Positions 1-5,242 of a stretch of DNA of 7,415 nt are shown here, one piece after another. Below the pieces are notes generated by a model that saw nothing but the letters and a program-made list of their open reading frames with translations, searched no databases and was not told the DNA's origin. The DNA lies in NCBI GenBank assembly GCA_031275525.1, contig JAISOP010000318.1, positions 1 to 7,415 on the forward strand, in the 5' to 3' direction. Numbering within the stretch: position 1 is the stretch's first letter; each line of letters opens with the position of its first letter. The DNA is from Tannerella sp. GTDB taxonomy: Bacteria > Bacteroidota > Bacteroidia > Bacteroidales > Tannerellaceae. A program made the translations under genes and the position numbers.

Positions 1-484
1 GTTGACGATGGTGAGCTTGTAGCCGTTGGTTTCGGCCCAGCGCATGTACATCCGCATCAGCATCGAGGCCCAGTCCTGGCTCTCCGTGCCGCCGGCGCCG
101 GAGTTGATCTTGAGGACGCAGGACATCGGGTCGGCTTCTCCGCGAAGCATGTTCCTGAATTCCAGGTTTTCAAGCAGCCCCAGCGCACGTGCATACGCGG
201 CGTCGAGTTCCGCTTCCGGAATTACGTCTTCCTTGACGTATTCGAAGGCCAGTTCCAGTTCCCCGGCCGCATCGTGCAGTCCGGTGTACAGGTCGATCCA
301 TTTCCGCAGGTTTTTTACCACTTTCATCTGTGCTTCGGCGCGTCCGGTATCTTCCCAGAAACCGGGGTCCTGCGTGCGCAGTTCTTCTTCTTCTAATTGG
401 AGTTTTTTGCCATCGACGTCAAAGGTACCCCCTCAACGCTTGCTCGCGTTCCAACACGTCACGTAATTGGTCTGATGTAATCAT
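1..484 (-). CDS. prfB: Peptide chain release factor 2 (RF2), 5' part, with programmed +1 frameshift
   Basis: RF2 recognises UGA and UAA stop codons on the ribosome and triggers peptide release. The window holds the start and about 161 codons; the usual length is about 365, so the SPF and GGQ motifs lie beyond the left edge. The ATG at 484-482 opens a 21-codon frame (MITSDQLRDVLEREQALRGYL) ended by an in-frame TGA at 421-419. Skipping one base there continues as DVDGKKLQLEEEELRTQDPGFW and later reaches INSGAGGTESQDWASMLMRM, both highly characteristic of RF2. The gene lies 49 bp downstream of the SulP permease on the same strand and could be co-transcribed with it; no clear promoter is visible in the gap. 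The identification is secure. A gene caller that ignores the frameshift would split or truncate it. Confidence 0.96.
418..433 (-). promoter_or_regulatory. Programmed +1 ribosomal frameshift site of prfB
   Basis: Read on the minus strand the site is AGGGGG TAC CTT TGA C. It has all parts of the classical RF2 autoregulatory signal: an internal Shine-Dalgarno-like AGGGGG, a three-base spacer, the slippery CTT codon, and a UGA stop followed by C, a weak termination context. When RF2 is scarce, termination at UGA is slow and the ribosome slips from CUU to UUU, then reads GAC. The result is negative feedback on RF2 levels. It differs from the E. coli site only by TAC in place of TAT. Confidence 0.95.
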
Positions 485-533
485 TTCTCTTTCTTATTCA
501 TTGTTTATTGATTGGGCCGGTCGGCTTCCTTTT

Positions 534-2222
534 TCACGAAAGCCGGAGCAGTTCGCGCGAACGGGACAGGGCTTCGCTGATGTGGCTGCAAATGTTTTCG
601 CCGCCGATGCGCCTGTCCATTTCGTTTTTTATCAGCATGTCGCGCACTTTTTCGTTGACGCCCGAAAGGATGATCCGGATGCCTTCCTTTTGCGACAGGC
701 GGCAGAGGCTTTCGAGGTTGTGCAGTCCGGTGGAGTCCATGAACGGCACCTTGCGCATCCGGATGATGCGAACGCGCGGACGGTCGCCTACCTGTTTCAT
801 ACATTCGTCGAACTTGTTGGCGATGCCGAAGAAAAACGGCCCGTTGATTTCATATACTTCCACGCCTTTGGGAATGACCAGCACCTCCTTGTCGCGCGGC
901 AGTTCGGCCTCGCCCGAGAGGTCGAGCGTCTCGGTGGCCACCGATACCTGCGTGGTTTCCATCATCCGCCGCATGAAGAGCAGCATGGCCAGCAGGAGGC
1001 CGATTTCAATGGCCACCGTCAGGTCGAAAAATACGGTCAGGAAAAACGTGGTCAGCAGAACCGCCACGTCGCTTTTCGGGTTCTTCAGCAGCGAGCGGAA
1101 CGTCCTCCATTCGCTCATGTTCCAGGCCACGACCGTCAGGACACCCGCCAGGCAAGCCATGGGAATGTGTTTCGTCAACGGCCCCAGGAAGAGCAGGATC
1201 AGCAGCAGTACCAGGGCGTGAACCAGTCCGGCCACCGGCGTTCGTCCGCCGTTGTTGATATTGGTCATGGTGCGTGCAATGGCGCCGGTCACGGGGATGC
1301 CGCCGAAGAGGGGCGTCACGATGTTGGCCGCTCCCTGTGCGATGAGTTCCGTGTTGGAATGGTGGCGTCCGCCCGTCACGCCGTCGGCCACGGTGGCCGA
1401 GAGCAGCGATTCGATGGCGCCCAGCATGGCGATGGTGAAGGCGGGCGAGATGAGCCGTCGGAAGGTGTCCGGGCTGAAGGAAAGCGTTTCGGGCCGGGGC
1501 AGTGAAGCGTTGATGACGTATCGGTCGCCGATGGTCTCGATGCCGCCGGCCAGGCCGACCGCCCGCAGCAGGTAGACGGCCAGCGTGGCGAGGATGATGG
1601 CGAGCAGCGAACCCGGTACCGGTATCTTTTTCCCGAAGCGCGGCGTCGCCACAATAATTACGATGCTGAGGAGGCCGGTGAGCAGGGCCCCGACCGACAC
1701 CGTGTCGATATGCTGCGCATAAACCGTCCATGCCGGAATGAAACCGGCCGGCATTTTCTCGATACTCATCCCGAACAGGTCCTTGATCTGCGTGGTGAAG
1801 ATGGTCAGGGCGATGCCGCTTGTAAAGCCCACGACGATGGGGTAGGGGATGAACTTGATCACCGTTCCCAGTTTCAGAATTCCCATCAAAACCAGGAATC
1901 CCCCGGCCATCACGGTGGCCGCCATCAGGCCTTCCACGCCGTACTGCCGGATCACACCGTACACAATCACAATAAAAGCGCCCGTCGGCCCGCCGATCTG
2001 TACGGAGCTTCCCCCCAGAAACGACACAATGAACCCGCCGATAATGGCCGTCACCAGTCCTTTTTCGGGGCTGACGCCGGAGGCGATGCCAAAGGCAATG
2101 GCCAGCGGCAGGGCGACAATCCCGACAATGACGCCGGCCATCAAATCGCTCAGGAAACGCTCTTTCGAATACGTCCTCAGCGACTGCCACAGCCCGGGGC
2201 GAAAATCTATTATTCCCTTCAT
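534..2222 (-). CDS. SulP-family anion permease with STAS domain
   Basis: This is a predicted inner-membrane transporter of the SulP (SLC26-like) family, 562 residues, a normal full length. The N-terminal two thirds is strongly hydrophobic, with multiple membrane spans. It carries family motifs: ALPLAIAFGIASGVSPEKGL (residues 37-56), GSSVQIGGPTGAF (71-83) and an AIESLLSATVADGVTG segment (269-284). A STAS domain covers about 448-555, with the MDSTG loop at 495-499; in related anti-sigma antagonists the serine of this loop is phosphorylated. The substrate is uncertain: family members move sulfate, bicarbonate or dicarboxylates. The frame is open from 2282, but ATG 2222-2220 is preferred because residues after it match where SulP proteins normally begin and because a promoter-like element lies at 2251-2259, inside the extra 20 codons. 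The gene is followed by prfB. Confidence 0.93.
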   Translation of the reverse strand: MKGIIDFRPGLWQSLRTYSKERFLSDLMAGVIVGIVALPLAIAFGIASGVSPEKGLVTAIIGGFIVSFLGGSSVQIGGPTGAFIVIVYGVIRQYGVEGLMAATVMAGGFLVLMGILKLGTVIKFIPYPIVVGFTSGIALTIFTTQIKDLFGMSIEKMPAGFIPAWTVYAQHIDTVSVGALLTGLLSIVIIVATPRFGKKIPVPGSLLAIILATLAVYLLRAVGLAGGIETIGDRYVINASLPRPETLSFSPDTFRRLISPAFTIAMLGAIESLLSATVADGVTGGRHHSNTELIAQGAANIVTPLFGGIPVTGAIARTMTNINNGGRTPVAGLVHALVLLLILLFLGPLTKHIPMACLAGVLTVVAWNMSEWRTFRSLLKNPKSDVAVLLTTFFLTVFFDLTVAIEIGLLLAMLLFMRRMMETTQVSVATETLDLSGEAELPRDKEVLVIPKGVEVYEINGPFFFGIANKFDECMKQVGDRPRVRIIRMRKVPFMDSTGLHNLESLCRLSQKEGIRIILSGVNEKVRDMLIKNEMDRRIGGENICSHISEALSRSRELLRLS

Positions 2223-2250
2223 CTCTTTTATACTTGTCTGAAAAACGCCT

Positions 2251-2278
2251 GCAAAGATACGCCGCGATTGTGAATCAA
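2251..2278 (-). promoter_or_regulatory. Probable Bacteroidota-type promoter for the SulP permease
   Basis: On the minus strand TATCTTTGC (2259-2251) matches the Bacteroidota -7 element TAnnTTTGC in every defined position. A TTG at 2278-2276 could be the -33 element, although the 16-bp gap is shorter than usual. Transcription would start a few bases below 2251 and give a leader of roughly 20-25 nt before the ATG at 2222. This argues against translation starting at the upstream ATG at 2282. Confidence 0.55.
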
Positions 2279-2292
2279 CCACCCTCCCGGCA

Positions 2293-2334
2293 GTGGTTAG
2301 TGGTTAACGGTTAGCGGTTAGTGGTTAGGAATTA
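2293..2334. repeat. Six degenerate 7-bp tandem repeats (GTGGTTA type)
   Basis: Six consecutive heptamers read GTGGTTA, GTGGTTA, ACGGTTA, GCGGTTA, GTGGTTA and GGAATTA. They start about 70 bp upstream of the SulP ATG and about 35 bp upstream of its proposed -7 element. They are non-coding, and variation at the first two positions of each unit suggests an old slippage-derived microsatellite. Confidence 0.85.
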
Positions 2335-2347
2335 GGGGACTAACCGC
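2314..2347. repeat. Inverted repeat able to form a 9-bp hairpin
   Basis: GCGGTTAGT (2314-2322) is perfectly complementary to ACTAACCGC (2339-2347), with a 16-nt loop. It lies at the end of the heptamer repeats. No T-tract follows on either strand, so a role as intrinsic terminator is not supported; an operator or a leftover of the repeat is possible. Confidence 0.6.
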
Positions 2348-2805
2348 TGATCGCTGATTTTGTGATGGGTTATCAAAGCGCTACCGCTATTTTCCTGATT
2401 TCGGCAAGCTTTGAAAGCAACTTACTGTCCATTTGTGCCACCTGCATATTTATTTTTTGATTTGAATAGTAAGTTATTGCAGTATTCAAAAAGTAGCATA
2501 GGGTAAACATCTACTATTATTCCACTTTGAGGTACTTGCAATAACCTTGTCCAAAAATAAGTGAAGTGCCTCCCTATGCCTGTGGCAGAGGAGACATGTT
2601 CTCTTATTACTTGTGGACTTCGTTAATTTGCAAGTTTTCAAAGTCAAATAATAACAAAAATGCTCTTTTTCCAATAAAGCCTCTCACACAAAATTTGCAT
2701 AAGAGGTCGCAGAGATAATCACTTTTTCAAAATTGAAGGCGGTTCTGCATCAATCTTTTCATTTTTATGATTGTAGCCCTGCTTTTGCCTGTTAGTTTGA
2801 TTATA

Positions 2806-2931
2806 GGGAACCTCTAAATAAGGCAGATTCAAAAATTCAATCATTCAATCATTCAAAAGGCTCGTTTTTTTTGAATCTTAGAATCATTGAATCTTTGAAT
2901 TCTCTTTGATTTTAGGTTTTTAGAGGTTCCC
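2806..2931. repeat. 126-bp element with perfect 13-bp terminal inverted repeats (MITE-like)
   Basis: GGGAACCTCTAAA at 2806-2818 is matched by its exact complement TTTAGAGGTTCCC at 2919-2931. Inside, the left half carries several ATTCAATC and ATTCAAA words and the right half carries TTTGAAT, ATTGAATC and TTTGAAT words, so the halves are imperfectly complementary and the whole could fold into a long hairpin around a GGCTCG loop near 2860. There is no internal coding capacity. Small size, terminal inverted repeats and an AT-rich palindromic interior fit a miniature inverted-repeat element or a dispersed stem-loop repeat. No clear target-site duplication is seen; TTATA occurs at 2801-2805 and 2934-2938 but does not abut the right end. 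Confidence 0.6.
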
Positions 2932-2982
2932 ACTTATAGAAACTTAATATTCTGTCCGGAAATACCGCCCGGGGATGACCGG

Positions 2983-3185
2983 TTTCCCTATGGGAAAGCT
3001 CAATTCCCCATGGGGAATCGCCGATTCCCCATGGGAAATGGCCGATTCCCCATGGGGAACAGTCGATTCCCCATGGGGGACAGCTGATTCCCCCTGGGGG
3101 ACAGCTAATTCCCCATGGGAAATTAGCAATTCCCCATGGGGAATTGACCATTCCCCATGGGGAATGGGCCGTTCCCCATGGGGAA
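2983..3185. repeat. Ten palindromes in tandem at an exact 21-bp period
   Basis: The consensus unit is the 14-bp palindrome TTCCCCATGGGGAA followed by a 7-bp spacer. Centres fall at about 2990, 3010, 3031, 3052, 3073, 3094, 3115, 3136, 3157 and 3178, so the period is 21 bp, two helical turns. Spacers vary (TCGCCGA, TGGCCGA, CAGTCGA, CAGCTGA, CAGCTAA, TTAGCAA, TTGACCA, TGGGCCG) while the palindrome is kept. The first unit is the variant palindrome TTTCCCTATGGGAAA, changed in both arms. The sixth has CT instead of AT at its centre. Because 21 is a multiple of three and the unit lacks stops, frames of about 120 codons with PWGIADS-type repeats run through it on both strands; these are most likely artefacts. 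Confidence 0.95.
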
Positions 3186-3385
3186 TTTGCCATGCACGAA
3201 GATGTTTTCATCCTCAAAATAAGCGATTTAAGGGATACGAAAGAAATAATACAGGCGAAAAAGCTATTCATGACGGGCGCCGGAATCCAATCTTACTTCA
3301 TGTGATTGGTTTTGTATCCTTAATTTATGTTATGCGGTTGCCCCGGGTTTCGGAGGAATAGAAAAGGCCGACTGCTAAGAAAAAG

Positions 3386-3419
3386 TTGCCGGTATTAGAA
3401 CAATTCTTATTACCTTTAC
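3386..3419 (+). promoter_or_regulatory. Candidate promoter for the three-gene operon
   Basis: TACCTTTAC at 3411-3419 matches the Bacteroidota -7 element TAnnTTTGC except for A in place of G. A TTG at 3386-3388 lies 22 bp upstream as a possible -33 element, slightly long. It would give a leader of roughly 45 nt before the ATG at 3472. It is the best match seen upstream of the operon, but imperfect. Confidence 0.4.
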
Positions 3420-3471
3420 AGCGGTTTTTTAGAACCGGAATAATTGATTTATAAACGTAAATAGTAATGCT

Positions 3472-4125
3472 ATGTCAAGAGAAAACAAATTGAAACTGCC
3501 GGATGAGCAGTTTATGGGGTATGCCAACACGATTAATGACCAGAGCACCGCACATGCGAGCGAATGGAATCTCGACGCTACACGGGTGAGTGAGTTAAAC
3601 ACCTTGACCGCCAATGCCAACCAGGCATACAGGATCAACCTCGACCGTGCCACCAGCAATCGGACTACCTCGACGAACAAAAAAACGGCTTTCAGGGAGT
3701 TGAAAGAATTCCTGAGCCTGTATGTGGATTACCTCGAAGGTAATCTGTCGGTGCCCGATTCCGCCCTGGCGATCATGGACCTGCGTCCGCGCAAGCATCA
3801 TGCCCACCAGCCGGACGGCCGCCCGGAGGAAACGCCGAACGTAACGGTGGTCAAACAGCACGACGAAATGACGATATATGTCTCGCGTGCCGAACACGGA
3901 CAACCGACGCAAAGCGTCAAACTGCCCAAATACCACGGCTTCAAACTGCGCTGGAGGTTCGAAGGCGAAACGGGGTACCACATCGAAGTCTCCACCCGCC
4001 TGCACTTTACGATCCATTTCAACCGTGAAGATGAAACCAGGCGCGTCATCCTGTCCGCCGCCTGGATAAACAATCGTCTGGAAGAAGGCCCCTGGTCGGA
4101 AGATATAATAGAAATAGTAGGATAA
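3472..4125 (+). CDS. Conserved hypothetical protein with FN3-like C-terminus
   Basis: The product has 217 residues with no signal peptide or membrane segment, so it is probably cytoplasmic. Residues 1-100 look helical and polar (KLPDEQFMGYANTINDQ near the N-terminus, KTAFRELKEFLSLYVDYLEG at 71-90). A proline- and histidine-rich linker follows (about 105-125), then a beta-rich segment ending in VILSAAWINNRLEEGPWSE (192-210). That ending resembles the last strands of fibronectin type III folds. The overall plan recalls a widespread family of uncharacterised Bacteroidota proteins of about 210 residues; I know of no assigned function. It ends in tandem TAA codons and the next gene starts 6 bp later, so it is probably co-transcribed with the two carbohydrate enzymes. 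Its codons are less GC-extreme than theirs. The start follows a promoter-like element and has no Shine-Dalgarno sequence. Confidence 0.85.
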   Translation: MSRENKLKLPDEQFMGYANTINDQSTAHASEWNLDATRVSELNTLTANANQAYRINLDRATSNRTTSTNKKTAFRELKEFLSLYVDYLEGNLSVPDSALAIMDLRPRKHHAHQPDGRPEETPNVTVVKQHDEMTIYVSRAEHGQPTQSVKLPKYHGFKLRWRFEGETGYHIEVSTRLHFTIHFNREDETRRVILSAAWINNRLEEGPWSEDIIEIVG

Positions 4126-4131
4126 TAACGT

Positions 4132-5235
4132 ATGAATACAAAAAAAGTAATTTTCTCTCTCTGTCTGGCAGTCCCGGCCCTGTTGCCGGCGGCGCAGCCG
4201 GGCGGAGAGGATGTATTTGCCAAAAAGTACATCCGGTCGGTGATGAACCGGGCGGCCGAATGGCAGCTGGCTCATCCGAAACACGAGGCGTGCACGTGGG
4301 AAAACGGCGCGTTTTATGCCGGCCTGTATGCCGCGTGGGAAACGACGCGGTCGCGGCGGATTTACCGCTCGCTGCTCGACATCGGCCGCGGCGTCGGCTG
4401 GCAGCCGTGCAGCCGGTGGTATCATGCCGACGATATAGCCGTCTGCCAGACCTGGATCGACCTCTATCGCCGCGAAAAGCGCCCGGAAATGATCCGGCCG
4501 ACGGTCGACACGCTCAACCGGTTTGTCAGCCTGCCCTATCCGCTGAAGGACGAGGTGCGGCTCATCCGCTGGTGGTGGTGCGACGCGCTGTTCATGGCGC
4601 CGCCCGTGCTGGTGAAGGCCGGCGTCACCTCGGGCAATATGGAATACCTGCGCAAAAGCGACGAGTATTTCAGGGAATGTTATGACCTGCTCTACAACAG
4701 GGAGGAGCATCTGTTTGCCCGCGACGTGCGCTACGTGATCAGGAACGACAGCAGCGACGTGCGGGAGAGCAACGGGCAGCGCGTCTTCTGGTCGCGGGGC
4801 AACGGCTGGGTGATGGGCGGCCTGGCTCGCCTCCTTCGGGAACTGCCCGCCGACTGGCCGGAGCGGCCCTTCTACGAAGGCCTGTTCAGGGAAATGGCCG
4901 CCCGGATCGTCTCCATCCAGCAGGCCGACGGCCTGTGGCGCACCAGCCTGCTCGACCCCGGGGCCTATCCCGGCGGCGAGGTCAGCGGATCGGGATTTTT
5001 CTGCTATGCGCTGGCATGGGGTATCAACAGCGGCCTGCTCGACCGGGCGACGTTCCTGCCGGCCGTCCGCCGCGCGTGGACGGGCCTGAACGGCTGTGTG
5101 AACGCGGAAGGGCGCGTGGGCTGGGTACAGCCCGTGGGCCAGGATCCCCGCCTGAATTTCAGCGGAGACAGCTGGGAAGTCTACGGCACGGGCGCCTTCC
5201 TGCTGGCCGGAAGCGAAGTGATCAAACTGAAATAG
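4132..5235 (+). CDS. Secreted GH88/GH105-type unsaturated-uronyl hydrolase
   Basis: The 367-residue product resembles GH105/GH88 enzymes, which fold as an (alpha/alpha)6 barrel and remove the 4,5-unsaturated uronyl residue left by polysaccharide lyases, by hydration of the double bond. Residues 1-21 form a signal peptide (MNTKKVIFSLCLAVPALLPA, then AQ), so it probably acts in the periplasm. Family landmarks are WENGAFYAGLYAAWE (56-70), WYHADDIAVCQTW (96-108), WWWCDALFMAPP (147-158), VFWSRGNGWVMGGL (218-231) and GSGFFCYALAWGINSGLL (286-303). Asp151 in the WCDALFM segment sits where GH105 enzymes have the catalytic aspartate (Asp143 of YteR); the pairing is by motif, not alignment. The gene lies 6 bp after the hypothetical gene and 7 bp before the lyase. 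The substrate could be a rhamnogalacturonan, glycosaminoglycan or other uronate product; GH88 versus GH105 is not resolved. Confidence 0.88.
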   Translation: MNTKKVIFSLCLAVPALLPAAQPGGEDVFAKKYIRSVMNRAAEWQLAHPKHEACTWENGAFYAGLYAAWETTRSRRIYRSLLDIGRGVGWQPCSRWYHADDIAVCQTWIDLYRREKRPEMIRPTVDTLNRFVSLPYPLKDEVRLIRWWWCDALFMAPPVLVKAGVTSGNMEYLRKSDEYFRECYDLLYNREEHLFARDVRYVIRNDSSDVRESNGQRVFWSRGNGWVMGGLARLLRELPADWPERPFYEGLFREMAARIVSIQQADGLWRTSLLDPGAYPGGEVSGSGFFCYALAWGINSGLLDRATFLPAVRRAWTGLNGCVNAEGRVGWVQPVGQDPRLNFSGDSWEVYGTGAFLLAGSEVIKLK

Positions 5236-5242
5236 AACCGGT

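Larger units (their letters stand above)
2283..3471. other. Long repeat-rich, AT-rich divergent intergenic region
   Basis: About 1.2 kb separates the minus-strand SulP/prfB unit from the plus-strand operon. Most of it is much richer in A and T than the flanking genes and shows no convincing gene. It holds heptamer repeats (2293-2334), a hairpin (2314-2347), an inverted-repeat-bounded element (2806-2931), a 21-bp-period palindrome array (2983-3185) and a promoter candidate (3386-3419). Positions 2348-2805 contain only short minus-strand frames that may be gene debris. A weak 6-bp stem, CCAATC (3287-3292) with GATTGG (3304-3309), is followed by TTTTG. Longer frames through the palindrome array exist on both strands but look like products of the repeat. 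Confidence 0.7.

Noticed and set aside
588..596. Internal prfB promoter in the 3' end of the SulP gene (minus-strand AACATTTGC)
   Set aside because: It lacks the first T of TAnnTTTGC and has no TTG at the expected distance; too weak to annotate.
330..1505. Long plus-strand frame antisense to prfB and the SulP gene
   Set aside because: It is a shadow of GC-rich coding DNA; the minus strand gives clear RF2 and SulP motifs.
2314..2347. Intrinsic terminator
   Set aside because: The stem has no T-tract on either strand and lies between divergent genes, where no terminator is needed.
2486..2674. 62-codon gene on the minus strand
   Set aside because: Composition is that of the AT-rich region, there is no promoter or recognisable domain; only debris status is suggested.
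2983..3185. CRISPR array
   Set aside because: The repeat is a 14-bp palindrome with 7-bp spacers; CRISPR repeats are about 24-40 bp with spacers of similar length, and no cas genes are present.
2912..3361. Two overlapping protein genes of about 120 residues through the palindrome array
   Set aside because: They exist on both strands only because the 21-bp repeat lacks stops; the products are low complexity with no known domain.
3595..4710. Long minus-strand frame antisense to the hypothetical and GH88/GH105 genes
   Set aside because: No recognisable domain; the plus-strand frames have clear motifs and signal peptide.
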